Below are positions 16,988 to 24,862 of a stretch of 64,000 nucleotides of DNA, piece after piece. Below the pieces are notes generated by a model. It did no database searches and had not been told where the DNA came from. It was given only the letters and a program-made list of their open reading frames with translations. Source of the DNA: Comamonadaceae bacterium (GTDB lineage Bacteria > Pseudomonadota > Gammaproteobacteria > Burkholderiales > Burkholderiaceae_C). The stretch covers positions 110,544 through 174,543 of the forward strand of contig CANCER010000005.1 of the NCBI GenBank assembly GCA_947375135.1. The letters are read 5' to 3'. Made by a program: the position numbers and the translations under genes. The first letter of the stretch is position 1, and each line of letters begins with the position of its first letter.

Positions 16988-17860
16988 TCAGCCAAACGTT
17001 CTGGGCAACACGCCCGCCACGCCGGGGCGCAGCAAAAACACGGCCCCTGAGGCCGGGTATTGCGCCAGTTGCGCTGCAGACAGGCCATGGCGCGCACTGG
17101 TCACCACCAGACTTTTCAGATCCTTCCCGCCAAAGGCTACGCAGGTAATTTGCAGGGCCGGTAAGTCCACCCGCTGCAACAGCTCGCCATCCGGCGTGAA
17201 CTGGCGAATGCAGGCGCCGCCCCAGAAGGCAATCCAGACATTGCCCTCGGCGTCCATGGTCATGCCGTCGGGCGTGCCTTGCTGGCCGCCAAAGCGCTTC
17301 CACTGCTGCTTGTCCATCAGTTCGCCTTGGGGGCTGAGGCGGTAGCTGTAGACGCGGTTCAAGCCGCTGTCGGTATGCAGCATGCGTCTGCCGTCCTCGC
17401 TGATGCAGGGTCCGTTGGCGATGTGAATGCCCTGCTCCAGCACCTTCCATGTGCCATCGGGGTCCAGCCGCGTCAGCTGGCCGTCGGGGCGGCTGGTATC
17501 CCGGTTGTTCATGGAGCCGGCCCAGATCCGGCCATGGCAATCGGCCTTGGCGTCGTTCAGGCGCACATCGTCCTGCCCAGCGTGGGGCGAGCCCAGTTTC
17601 TCGATACGCAGCTCCGGCTCCAGCCAGACCCGGGCAAAGCCGGACTGAAAGCCCGCCATAAAGCCGTCGCCATCCGTGCGCGCAATCAGCCAGCCGATGC
17701 GCTCGGGCATCATCCAGCTTTGGCGCTGGTCTGTGGCAGGGGTCCAGGCATGCAGTGCGCAGCCGTGGATATCCACAAAGAAAAAACGCCCCGATGGCGC
17801 GTGCCACAGGGGGCCCTCGCCCAGGACCAGTTCAGCGGGCCAGATGGTTTGAATATTCAC
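16988..17860 (-). CDS. SMP-30/gluconolactonase-family lactonase
   Basis: A 290-residue six-bladed beta-propeller of the SMP-30/LRE family. The N-terminal EGPLWH supplies the Glu metal ligand, while the RLNDAKAD and NGPCISEDGRRMLHTDS blocks supply the Asn and Asp ligands. It probably hydrolyses a sugar lactone (galactono-, glucono- or arabinono-lactone) with a divalent metal. The neighbouring dgoK and dgoA genes favour galactonolactone. It is transcribed leftward; a site shared with the dgoK promoter region lies about 35 bases upstream of its start. Confidence 0.88.
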   Translation of the reverse strand: MNIQTIWPAELVLGEGPLWHAPSGRFFFVDIHGCALHAWTPATDQRQSWMMPERIGWLIARTDGDGFMAGFQSGFARVWLEPELRIEKLGSPHAGQDDVRLNDAKADCHGRIWAGSMNNRDTSRPDGQLTRLDPDGTWKVLEQGIHIANGPCISEDGRRMLHTDSGLNRVYSYRLSPQGELMDKQQWKRFGGQQGTPDGMTMDAEGNVWIAFWGGACIRQFTPDGELLQRVDLPALQITCVAFGGKDLKSLVVTSARHGLSAAQLAQYPASGAVFLLRPGVAGVLPRTFG

Positions 17861-17879
17861 AGTGTGGGTTCTCCGAGGG

Positions 17880-17903
17880 GTTTTAATCCATTATTCATCA
17901 TAT
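17880..17903. promoter_or_regulatory. Shared motif pair, lactonase promoter side
   Basis: Contains GTTTTAATC (17880-17888) and TCATCATAT (17895-17903). The same two 9-mers recur at 18726-18741 upstream of dgoK/gntR, with different spacing. They are likely binding elements for the GntR regulator encoded between them. Confidence 0.5.
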
Positions 17904-17927
17904 AAATAAACGCCCATTCGATGGGCG
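17903..17927 (-). terminator. Intrinsic terminator of the GntR gene
   Basis: On the minus strand, stem CGCCCAT/ATGGGCG (17927-17911) with a 3-base loop is followed by TTTATTTA. It sits 29 bases after the GntR stop and ends that transcript before the lactonase promoter. Confidence 0.6.
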
Positions 17928-17956
17928 GATCGCACTTCTTGCGGGTCCATTGCAGC

Positions 17957-18739
17957 CTACAAGGCCACCTGCTTCATCAGCATGCGGGTGTCCGAGAGCA
18001 GCCCAGCCATGCGGTGCAGGGCGCTTTGGGCATCACCGCTTTCGATGGCCTCAAACACCTTCTGGTGGTCCGGCAGGCCGCGCTTGAAGTCATCCGCCGA
18101 GCGGGCACTGAATCCCAGCAGCGACTCCAGTGCGCTGCCGATGATGGCGGCCAGCGGCATCAGCAGCGGGTTGTTGGTGGCTCGCAATACGGCCGTGTGA
18201 AAGGCCAGATCGGCCTCTACCCACTGGGCTATGGCGGGTGCCTCGCGCATGGATTGGAGCGCGTCGGCGATGGCTTTTAGCTGGGCCTCGCTGCGGCTGG
18301 TAGCGGCCAGCGAGGCGGCTGCCGGCTCCATGATTTCGCGCAGTTCGGCCAGATGACGCAGAAATTCGGCATCCACCCCGGTGGCGCAGCGCCAGGCCAG
18401 AATGTCCGGGTCCAGCAGGTTCCACAGGTCGCGCGGGCGCACCCGGGTGCCTATGCGCGGGCGCGGCTCGAGCAGGCCCTTGGCAGCCAGCACCTTGACC
18501 GCTTCGCGCAGCGCGGTGCGGCTCACCTGCAATTCCCGGCACAGCTGGTCTTCGTTGGGCAGCAGCGCACCGGCCGCATAGCCGCCGCCCACCACCCGCC
18601 GCCCGAGCTCATGCACCACCTGCCCATGCAAATTGCGTCCGCTGTAGGTGGCTGTGTGGTTGCTGGGCTGTGGGCTCATGGGGTTTTGCAGGGCATGTAA
18701 CCGGGGTGTGTTGGGGGCAGTTGGCGTTTTAATCATCAT
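17957..18739 (-). CDS. GntR-family regulator with FCD domain (DgoR-like)
   Basis: A 260-residue regulator: N-terminal winged helix (about residues 30-100, EDQLCRELQVSRTALREAVKVL) and FCD domain (about 110-250, with AFHTAVLRATNNPLL). It lies between a lactonase gene and dgoK-dgoA, so it most likely controls galactonate-type sugar-acid use, as DgoR does. Start choice is uncertain: ATG at 18739 lies within the shared TCATCATAT motif, and ATG at 18679 would leave that motif upstream of the coding region but has no clear ribosome-binding site. Confidence 0.85.
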   Translation of the reverse strand: MMIKTPTAPNTPRLHALQNPMSPQPSNHTATYSGRNLHGQVVHELGRRVVGGGYAAGALLPNEDQLCRELQVSRTALREAVKVLAAKGLLEPRPRIGTRVRPRDLWNLLDPDILAWRCATGVDAEFLRHLAELREIMEPAAASLAATSRSEAQLKAIADALQSMREAPAIAQWVEADLAFHTAVLRATNNPLLMPLAAIIGSALESLLGFSARSADDFKRGLPDHQKVFEAIESGDAQSALHRMAGLLSDTRMLMKQVAL

Positions 18740-18741
18740 AT
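18726..18741. promoter_or_regulatory. Shared motif pair, dgoK/gntR promoter side
   Basis: GTTTTAATC (18726-18734) overlaps TCATCATAT (18733-18741). Both 9-mers also occur upstream of the lactonase gene (17880-17903). The site lies 48 bases before dgoK and at or near the gntR start, suiting repression of both. Confidence 0.5.
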
Positions 18742-18788
18742 GTTTAAATCCAGGCAGGGGCAATAAGCCCCATCAAACGGAAAAACGC

Positions 18789-19736
18789 ATGGCAATCAAC
18801 GCTGCAATTGAGGTGGTGGGAGTGGACTGGGGCACCACCCACCGCCGGGCCTATGGCCTGAACCGGGACGGCCAGTGTGTGGCTGAACATGCCGATGGCG
18901 ACGGCGCGCTGGCCTGCAAGGGCCGCTTTGACCAGGCTCTGCAATCCCTGCTGACCACCTTGAACGCCAGGCCGCGTGCGGTCATTCTCTCCGGCATGGT
19001 GGGCAGTGCCCTGGGCTGGCAGGTGGCACCCTATGTGGACGGCACGGTCGCGTTGCCTGCGTTGGCAGCGCATCTGGACCCGGTGCAGTCCCCTGTGCAC
19101 CCCGATGCGCCTGCGTTCACCCCGTCTGTGGCCATTGTTCCCGGCTACTGCGTGCGCAACGCGGCCGGCCAGCCGGACGTGATGCGCGGCGAAGAAACCC
19201 AGTTGCTGGGCGCGCATTGCCTGGGGTACTCCGACGGTTGGTTCGTGCTGCCCGGCACGCACAGCAAATGGGTGGAACTGCGCGCCGGCCGGGTGCTGCA
19301 GTTGCGCACCTACATGACGGGTGAACTGTTCGATGTGCTGGGCCGCCACGGCACCCTGGCTGCCGCCGCGGGCAGCGCGGACGCGCCCTGGGATGACGAG
19401 GCCTTTAGCCTGGGTGTGCAGGCTGCCCAAAGCGGCGGGGCCTTGACCCATCAACTGTTCGGCTGCCGGGCCCGCGTGGTGTCCGGCGACATGGCGGCGG
19501 CCGGCAGTCGCGCCTTTTTAAGCGGCTTGCTGATTGGTACCGAACTGCACGATGTGCTGAAGGGCGGGCCGGGAGCAAGCGATGGCGAAGCGTTCCAACT
19601 CATTGGCTCGCCCGCTCTGGCCACGCTGTACCAGGCCGCAGCTGCCATCCTGGCCCTGCGGTTCGAGGTGCTGGACGCGCGTGCGGCCTTTATTGCCGCC
19701 ACCCACTTTTTGTATTCACACAGGATTTCTGCATGA
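18789..19736 (+). CDS. dgoK: 2-dehydro-3-deoxygalactonokinase
   Basis: A 315-residue DgoK-family kinase. The N-terminal VDWGTTHRRAYGL is the phosphate-binding block of the family; GMVGSALGW, PGTHSKWV and the DVMRGEETQLLG segment are also typical. It phosphorylates 2-keto-3-deoxygalactonate at C6 with ATP in the De Ley-Doudoroff pathway. Its stop overlaps the dgoA start by four bases, so the kinase and aldolase are translationally coupled. Confidence 0.92.
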   Translation: MAINAAIEVVGVDWGTTHRRAYGLNRDGQCVAEHADGDGALACKGRFDQALQSLLTTLNARPRAVILSGMVGSALGWQVAPYVDGTVALPALAAHLDPVQSPVHPDAPAFTPSVAIVPGYCVRNAAGQPDVMRGEETQLLGAHCLGYSDGWFVLPGTHSKWVELRAGRVLQLRTYMTGELFDVLGRHGTLAAAAGSADAPWDDEAFSLGVQAAQSGGALTHQLFGCRARVVSGDMAAAGSRAFLSGLLIGTELHDVLKGGPGASDGEAFQLIGSPALATLYQAAAAILALRFEVLDARAAFIAATHFLYSHRISA

Positions 19737-20389
19737 CAACTGCTTTCCCACTGCTGCAACGGGCGCGGCGCCTTCCGCTGGTTGCCATTTTGCGGGGGCT
19801 GGATGAGGTCCACGCCCAAGCCGTGGGGCTGGCGCTGTACGCGGCCGGTTTTCGCACGCTGGAAGTGCCGCTGAACCGCCCCGGCGCGCTGCGATGCATT
19901 GCGCTGCTGACGCAGGCTTTGCCGGCGGATGCACTGGTTGGCGGCGGCACCGTGCTGACGGTGGCGGATGTGGACGCCGTGCACGCCGCTGGCGGGCGCC
20001 TGATGGTGTCGCCGAATTGCGACGCCCGTGTCATCCGCCACGCTGCCGCGCTGGGCATGTTGTGCGCGCCCGGTGTCGCCACGCCCACCGAGGCCTTTGC
20101 GGCGCTGGAGGCCGGCGCCCATGCGCTCAAACTGTTCCCGGCCGAGATGGTCGGCCACGGCGGCTTGAAGGCGATGAAATCCGTGTTGCCAACCGGCACC
20201 GACTTCTGGCCGGTGGGCGGCATCACGCCCGACAGCATGGGCGGCTGGCTCAAGGCCGGCGCCACCGGCTTTGGCATTGGCAGCCAGTTGTATGCGCCCG
20301 GCACTGCAGCAGCCGATGTGCTGGAGCGCGGTCGCGCGTTTGTCGCTGCCTGGCAGCTTGGTGCTGCCACGTTGGCGCAAGGCGTGTAG
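19733..20389 (+). CDS. dgoA: 2-dehydro-3-deoxy-6-phosphogalactonate aldolase
   Basis: A 218-residue class I aldolase of the KDPG/KDPGal family. LVAILRG near the N-terminus, TLEVPLN with the active-site Glu, and the Schiff-base Lys in ALKLFPAE (about residue 130) are present. It splits KDPGal into pyruvate and glyceraldehyde 3-phosphate. Coupled to dgoK by an ATGA overlap. No galactonate dehydratase or transporter gene is adjacent, so these must be encoded elsewhere. Confidence 0.92.
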   Translation: MTTAFPLLQRARRLPLVAILRGLDEVHAQAVGLALYAAGFRTLEVPLNRPGALRCIALLTQALPADALVGGGTVLTVADVDAVHAAGGRLMVSPNCDARVIRHAAALGMLCAPGVATPTEAFAALEAGAHALKLFPAEMVGHGGLKAMKSVLPTGTDFWPVGGITPDSMGGWLKAGATGFGIGSQLYAPGTAAADVLERGRAFVAAWQLGAATLAQGV

Positions 20390-20578
20390 CGCTCGGCCTC
20401 GGCCCGGTGACTGATCGCTGGGCCGTTTGCGGGTGCTGCTGACAGCCCGCGTTCCGGCAGACCCAGTTCAACACCGTTCAACAGCCGACTTCGGCTGCCT
20501 TGTGAAACGGACATACACAGGCATGCGTTGAAAGCCGGAGGGGTCGCATGGTTTTTCAATCTGGACCGCCCCTCTTTG
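20390..20578. other. Intergenic region, nothing recognised
   Basis: This gap after dgoA holds no credible ORF with a ribosome-binding site, no terminator with a T-run and no repeat that I can see. Confidence 0.5.
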
Positions 20579-20598
20579 ATACGGTAAAAAAGCCGTAT
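20579..20598. promoter_or_regulatory. Inverted repeat before tacA, likely TA operator
   Basis: ATACGG (20579-20584) and CCGTAT (20593-20598) form an inverted repeat with an 8-base A-rich spacer, 17 bases before the antitoxin start. Position and symmetry fit a ribbon-helix-helix autorepressor site. Confidence 0.6.
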
Positions 20599-20614
20599 TA
20601 TTTTTGGAGTTGTC

Positions 20615-20884
20615 ATGACCGCAGTCGCCCGTTTTGATCTGAAACTTGACGCAGAGGAGAAGGATCTTCTCTCCCGTGCGGCAAGCCTGATGGGTACAAC
20701 GATGGCCGGTTTTGTCCGCAGTGCGGCCAAAGAGAAAGCACAAACCCTGTTGGAGCAGGAGTCGCGGGCGACGCTCTCCAAAAGAGGTTTTCTGGCCTTC
20801 AACGCAGCGATCCATGGCGCATTCAGTCCTAACCCGGCGTTGCAGCGTGCGCTGGTCGCTGCGGCTAAGGTCAAGCGTGCTTGA
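20615..20884 (+). CDS. tacA: DUF1778/TacA-type antitoxin
   Basis: An 89-residue ribbon-helix-helix antitoxin. The N-terminal strand and helices (ARFDLKLDAEEKDLLSRAASLMG) bind DNA, and the C-terminal half wraps the toxin. TTGGAG precedes the ATG. The next gene, a GNAT toxin, starts eight bases before its stop, and an inverted repeat upstream is the probable autoregulatory site. Confidence 0.88.
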   Translation: MTAVARFDLKLDAEEKDLLSRAASLMGTTMAGFVRSAAKEKAQTLLEQESRATLSKRGFLAFNAAIHGAFSPNPALQRALVAAAKVKRA

Positions 20885-21365
20885 GGAGCATGTTTTTGAT
20901 GTCAGAGTGCATGATCGCGCAGCCTTTCATTGTGGTGGGCCGGTTCTCGATGATTACGTGCACAAATACGCAGTACAGCAGCATGCAAAGGGCATCAGCA
21001 CCGTCTTAGTGATCGTGGATAACGCGGCGCCAAACAAGATCCTGGGTTTCTATACGCTCAGTGCGGTACAAATAGACGTTCAACAAGTCAGTGACACTGA
21101 CCGCAAAAAACTGCCGCGCTACCCCGTTCCCTGCTTTCGCATGGGGCGTCTGGTACGCGGTATGGAAAGTCACGGGGCCGGATTGGGCGAGTTTCTGATC
21201 GGTTGCGCCGTTGACAGATGTCTGCATGCCCGCAGCCTTGTGGGTGCCTATGCGCTGCTGGTGGATGCACAGGATGAAAAAGCGAAGTCGTTCTACGAGC
21301 GATACGGCTTCATCCCTTGTGGGGATACGCCAATGGCTCTTTACTTGCCCCTCGGGTGCGCTTGA
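20877..21365 (+). CDS. tacT: GNAT-family toxin, TacT-type acetyltransferase
   Basis: A 162-residue Gcn5-type acetyltransferase. The order LDDYVHKYA, the strand FYTLSAVQI, GRLVRG with GAGLGEFLI (acetyl-CoA pyrophosphate loop) and AKSFYERYGF matches TacT/AtaT toxins, which acetylate aminoacyl-tRNA and stop translation. The start is GTG at 20877, overlapping tacA by eight bases with AAGG upstream. The pairing with a DUF1778 antitoxin supports a type II module. Confidence 0.88.
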   Translation: MLEEHVFDVRVHDRAAFHCGGPVLDDYVHKYAVQQHAKGISTVLVIVDNAAPNKILGFYTLSAVQIDVQQVSDTDRKKLPRYPVPCFRMGRLVRGMESHGAGLGEFLIGCAVDRCLHARSLVGAYALLVDAQDEKAKSFYERYGFIPCGDTPMALYLPLGCA

Positions 21366-21503
21366 TAAACCGGCAGGCACTGGTTCTTGCAACGACTGCC
21401 GTTGAGAAGGCTGTCCATTTGAACTTTTAAGTTGGCAACCGCTGCGTGCCGGCTTCAGTTCAGCTGGACGTGGCATCCGCCCTTCGCCAGCAACTTGGCT
21501 CGC

Positions 21504-21893
21504 TTAGAAGTGGTATTGGATTTTGCTGAAGTCACTGATGGCAAATGCATAAAGGATCGTCAGGTCCTCCGCATGGACGTTGTTAATCTGGTGCCGGGAG
21601 CCACCCGGAATGAACAACATTCTTCCGGGATCGACGTCATACACCACATCCTCGATGGTCACCGTGCCACGTCCTGACAGCGTGAAATAAGTTTCAGGCT
21701 GGGCGTGGGAATGGGGCTCAAGCGATTCACCCTGTTTGAGCCGAACGACTCCCATCGTCATGTCGTTCTGGCACGCAGAGCCTTTGCCGAGTAGCTCTTT
21801 CCATTGTGCTTTGCCCCGGATGGCAACCTCATCCTGCGGCCAGCCACTCCATTCAAGGTCATCAAGGTGTTGAGAGGCTGTGCCCATTTTCAC
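21504..21893 (-). CDS. Cupin-domain protein
   Basis: A 129-residue single-domain cupin. Both motifs match the consensus exactly: motif 1 G-x5-H-x-H-x3-E-x6-G (HSHAQPE region) and motif 2 G-x5-P-x-G-x2-H-x3-N (PGGSRHQINN region). The metal ligands (two His, Glu, His) are therefore intact. The function within this very broad fold is unknown. The gene stands alone between the TacAT pair and rsmI. Confidence 0.85.
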   Translation of the reverse strand: MKMGTASQHLDDLEWSGWPQDEVAIRGKAQWKELLGKGSACQNDMTMGVVRLKQGESLEPHSHAQPETYFTLSGRGTVTIEDVVYDVDPGRMLFIPGGSRHQINNVHAEDLTILYAFAISDFSKIQYHF

Positions 21894-22134
21894 GCTGCTT
21901 TCGGGTTTTTAAATCGCCATTTTAGGTCGCAAGGGTCGCAAAAAGGGGAGATCCCTGCTTGCAAAAAGAGACTACCGATGCACCAACTTCCTGACCGCTC
22001 GATACCACATTGCGATGCGGCAATTCAATTTCTGTTGTCGGGCATTTGGGAGACTGGCGCCGGGCTGCATGCGCTGCCCTGTCCACTTCGTATGTGCTGC
22101 CCGAAGTATCCGCCGCCGCCGGTTTGCAGCCCCG
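21894..22134. other. Intergenic region, nothing recognised
   Basis: This 241-base gap lies upstream of the cupin gene and downstream of rsmI. It contains a short frame on the plus strand with no family resemblance and no good ribosome-binding site. No T-run terminator was found. Confidence 0.5.
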
Positions 22135-23055
22135 CTACGTACTTTTTTCGCTCTTCAGCGCCAGCGCCTGCTCGTACAGCGCATTGCGCGGCTGACCGCT
22201 GATTTCGGCAGCCAGTTTCACCGCGGTCTTCAGGGGCAACTCGGCCAGCAGCAGCCCCAGAATGCGCGCGGCATCACCACCTTCTGCCGCCACCGCCGCA
22301 GGGTGCAGCAAGAGTGCAAATTCCCCCCGCAGCCGGTTCGCATCGGCGGCCAGCCAGGCCTTGAAATCCTGCGCCGCAAAAGTGGCAATCTCTTCAAACT
22401 GTTTGGTCAGCTCGCGCCCGATCGTGACCGGTCGCGCGCCCAGCACCGCCAGCGCCTCGGCCAGCGCCTCGATGCGGTGGGGCGCCTCCAGCAGAATCAC
22501 GGCCCGCGCCTCCAGTGCCAGCAACTGCACCGCATGCGCGCGCTCGGTGCTTTTGCTCGACAGAAAACCCTGAAAGACAAAACCGCTGGCCGCGCCCGAT
22601 TCGGCCCCTATTCCGGCCACCGACAGCAGGCTGGTGATGCTGCTGGCGCCGGGCAGGGGAATGCAGCGCAGACCGGCCAGCGTCAGCACGGCGGCCAGGC
22701 GCGCGCCGGGGTCGCTCACGCCGGGCGTGCCGGCGTCGCTCACATAGGCCACGCGCTGGCCCTGGCGCAGATGGGCGATGACGGTTTGCGCCGCTTCGGT
22801 CTCGTTGTGCTGGTGTACTGCCAGCAACTGGCCGCCGGTTTTGTCGATGCCGTAGGCGCGCAGCATTTGCTGGGTGTGGCGCGTGTCCTCGCAGGCAATC
22901 ACGTCCACCAGCTCCAGCACATGCAGGGCGCGCAGGGTGATGTCGGCCAGGTTGCCAATCGGTGTGGCCACCATGTACAGCGCGCCTTGCGGATAATGTT
23001 GTTCAGAGGCCGCCTCACGGGCAGCCACCCGGGCAGAAGAATAAGACGCGCTCAC
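22135..23055 (-). CDS. rsmI: 16S rRNA (cytidine-1402-2'-O)-methyltransferase
   Basis: A 306-residue SAM-dependent tetrapyrrole-methylase-fold enzyme. Family motifs are present in order: VATPIGNLADI, CEDTRHT, the HNE segment, YVSDAGTPGVSDPG and LEAPHR. RsmI methylates the ribose of C1402 in the 16S decoding centre. I start it at GTG 23055 with AAGGA nine bases upstream; the frame is open to 23103 but that part overlaps yraN. The starts of rsmI and yraN are back to back, as is common in Burkholderiales. Confidence 0.92.
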   Translation of the reverse strand: MSASYSSARVAAREAASEQHYPQGALYMVATPIGNLADITLRALHVLELVDVIACEDTRHTQQMLRAYGIDKTGGQLLAVHQHNETEAAQTVIAHLRQGQRVAYVSDAGTPGVSDPGARLAAVLTLAGLRCIPLPGASSITSLLSVAGIGAESGAASGFVFQGFLSSKSTERAHAVQLLALEARAVILLEAPHRIEALAEALAVLGARPVTIGRELTKQFEEIATFAAQDFKAWLAADANRLRGEFALLLHPAAVAAEGGDAARILGLLLAELPLKTAVKLAAEISGQPRNALYEQALALKSEKST

Positions 23056-23056
23056 T

Positions 23057-23449
23057 ATGGATATTCCTTCATCAAAACCACCGTTGAAAACGGGTACCAG
23101 CAAACAGGCCGGCGACGCCGCCGAAGACGAAGCCCTGCGCTACTTGAAGCGCCAGGGCTTGCACCTGTTACAGCGCAATTATCGAAGCCCGGGGCGCGGT
23201 GGCGGCGAGATCGACCTCATCATGGCCACCCCGGACGGTACCACTGTCTTTGTCGAGGTCCGCAGCCGGGCCTCCGCCGCCCATGGCGGTGCGGGGGGCA
23301 GCATCAGCGTTTTCAAGCAGCGCCGCATTGTTTTTGCAGCCCGCCACTACCTGAGTCGCCTGTATCGCACGCCTCCTTGCCGCTTCGATGTCGTGCTGGT
23401 GGAGCCCTCCGGTTTGCAGTGGCTGCAGGCGGCTTTTGATGCCGGCTGA
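23057..23449 (+). CDS. yraN: UPF0102/YraN family protein (nuclease-fold)
   Basis: A 130-residue protein with the YraN core: GDAAEDEALRYLKRQG, LLQRNYRS, GEIDLIM...VFVEVRSR. The last block is a PD-(D/E)XK-like D...E-x-R/K arrangement. The biochemical role is not established. It is divergent from rsmI by one base and followed by diaA and a BON lipoprotein, the conserved rsmI-yraN-diaA-dolP order. Confidence 0.9.
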   Translation: MDIPSSKPPLKTGTSKQAGDAAEDEALRYLKRQGLHLLQRNYRSPGRGGGEIDLIMATPDGTTVFVEVRSRASAAHGGAGGSISVFKQRRIVFAARHYLSRLYRTPPCRFDVVLVEPSGLQWLQAAFDAG

Positions 23450-23525
23450 CATTTGCTCACAAAACCACTACCTGGTCAGGGGCCGGCTTCACCCCGCTGT
23501 AACAGCGGACAGGTATCATCGCCCC

Positions 23526-24125
23526 ATGCTGGAACAACGAATTCAACAACACTTTATCGAGAGCGCCGACCTGAAATACCAGTCGGCAGAAGCTCTTAGC
23601 AAACCCATTGCCGAGGCGGTCAACGCCGTCATGGCTTGCGTTACCAGTGGCGGCAAGGTGCTGGCCTGCGGTAATGGCGGTTCTGCCGCAGATGCGCAGC
23701 ACTTTTCGGCCGAGTTTGTCGGCCGCTTTGAGCGCGATCGCCCCGAACTGGCCGCCATTGCGCTGACCACCGACACCTCCATCATCACGGCGATTGCCAA
23801 CGATTACGACTTCAGCGTCATCTTCTCGCGCCAGGTGCGTGCGCTGGGCCAGCCCGGTGATGTGTTGCTGGCCATTTCCACCAGCGGCAACTCGGGCAAC
23901 GTGCTGGCTGCCATCGAAGCCGCGCATGAGCGCGAGATGGTGGTCATTGGCCTCACGGGACGCGGCGGCGGCAAGATGAACCAGGCCCTGCGCGATACCG
24001 ATGTGCACATCTGTGTGCCGCACGAGCGCACGGCCCGCGTGCAGGAAGTGCATATATTGGCCCTGCATTGCATTTGTGATGCGGTCGATGCCCAACTGCT
24101 GGGCGACCAGGAAAGTTCTTCATGA
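23526..24125 (+). CDS. diaA: SIS-domain protein, DiaA/GmhA type
   Basis: A 199-residue SIS protein. CGNGGSAADAQHFSAE and STSGNSGNV are the phosphosugar-binding loops, and the length and order match DiaA and phosphoheptose isomerase GmhA. The neighbourhood (yraN upstream, BON lipoprotein overlapping downstream) favours DiaA, the DnaA-binding initiation factor, over GmhA. A perfect stem CCGCTG/CAGCGG (23494-23508) lies 17 bases before the start. Confidence 0.82.
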   Translation: MLEQRIQQHFIESADLKYQSAEALSKPIAEAVNAVMACVTSGGKVLACGNGGSAADAQHFSAEFVGRFERDRPELAAIALTTDTSIITAIANDYDFSVIFSRQVRALGQPGDVLLAISTSGNSGNVLAAIEAAHEREMVVIGLTGRGGGKMNQALRDTDVHICVPHERTARVQEVHILALHCICDAVDAQLLGDQESSS

Positions 24126-24757
24126 AACCCGTCATTCACAAAACCCTGCTTGTTCTCGCTCTTGGCGCCGGCCTGAGCGCTTGCGTTCCGTTGCCGCTGC
24201 TGCTGGGCGGAGGCGCGGTGGCCGGCGGCGTGATGGTGGCTTCGGACCGGCGCACCTCCGGCACCGTGCTGGAAGACAACGCTATCCAACTCAAAGCCGG
24301 CAACCGCATTAGCGACAACCTGGGCGATCGCGTGCACGTGAACGTGAACAGCTACAACCGGCAGGTCTTGCTGACCGGCGAAGTGCCGTCTGTGCAGGAC
24401 AAGCAACTGGTGGAAAAAGTGGTTTCCGGCGTGGAGAACGCGCGCGGCGTGGTCAATGAACTGGCCGTGCTCGGCAACTCGACCCTGACCCAGCGTTCCA
24501 ATGATGCGCTGGTCACCAGCCGCGTCAAGGCCAATCTGGTGGATGCCAGGGATCTGTTTGCCAATTCCTTCAAGGTGACCACCGAGCGCGGCACGGTCTA
24601 TCTGATGGGTCGCGTCACACAACGCGAAGCCAATCGCGCCACCGAAGTGGTCAGCGGTACCACCGGCGTGCAGCGTCTGGTGCGTATTCTGGAAATCATC
24701 AGCGAAGAGGAACTGGCCCGTATCGCTCCGCAGCCGCCAACGGACGCCAAGAAGTAA
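24122..24757 (+). CDS. dolP: BON-domain outer-membrane lipoprotein (DolP/YraP-like)
   Basis: A 211-residue lipoprotein. The signal peptide ends in lipobox LSAC (Cys about residue 21). A Gly-rich hydrophobic stretch follows, then two BON domains (about 50-115 and 125-195). DolP-type proteins sit at the inner leaflet of the outer membrane and support envelope integrity. The start overlaps the diaA stop by four bases (ATGA). Confidence 0.87.
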   Translation: MKPVIHKTLLVLALGAGLSACVPLPLLLGGGAVAGGVMVASDRRTSGTVLEDNAIQLKAGNRISDNLGDRVHVNVNSYNRQVLLTGEVPSVQDKQLVEKVVSGVENARGVVNELAVLGNSTLTQRSNDALVTSRVKANLVDARDLFANSFKVTTERGTVYLMGRVTQREANRATEVVSGTTGVQRLVRILEIISEEELARIAPQPPTDAKK

Positions 24758-24862
24758 GCGTATGGGGCAGCACGCCCCTTGCGTAGCGGTAGAGGTCGGA
24801 TCGGCGACAGTGCAGCCGTCCGTCGGCGGCGACAATGCCTTCATGCCTCTTTGCCCGCACCC

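Noticed and set aside
24764-24778. Hairpin GGGGC/GCCCC after the BON lipoprotein gene
   Set aside because: The stem is only five base pairs with no T-run; not enough for a terminator.
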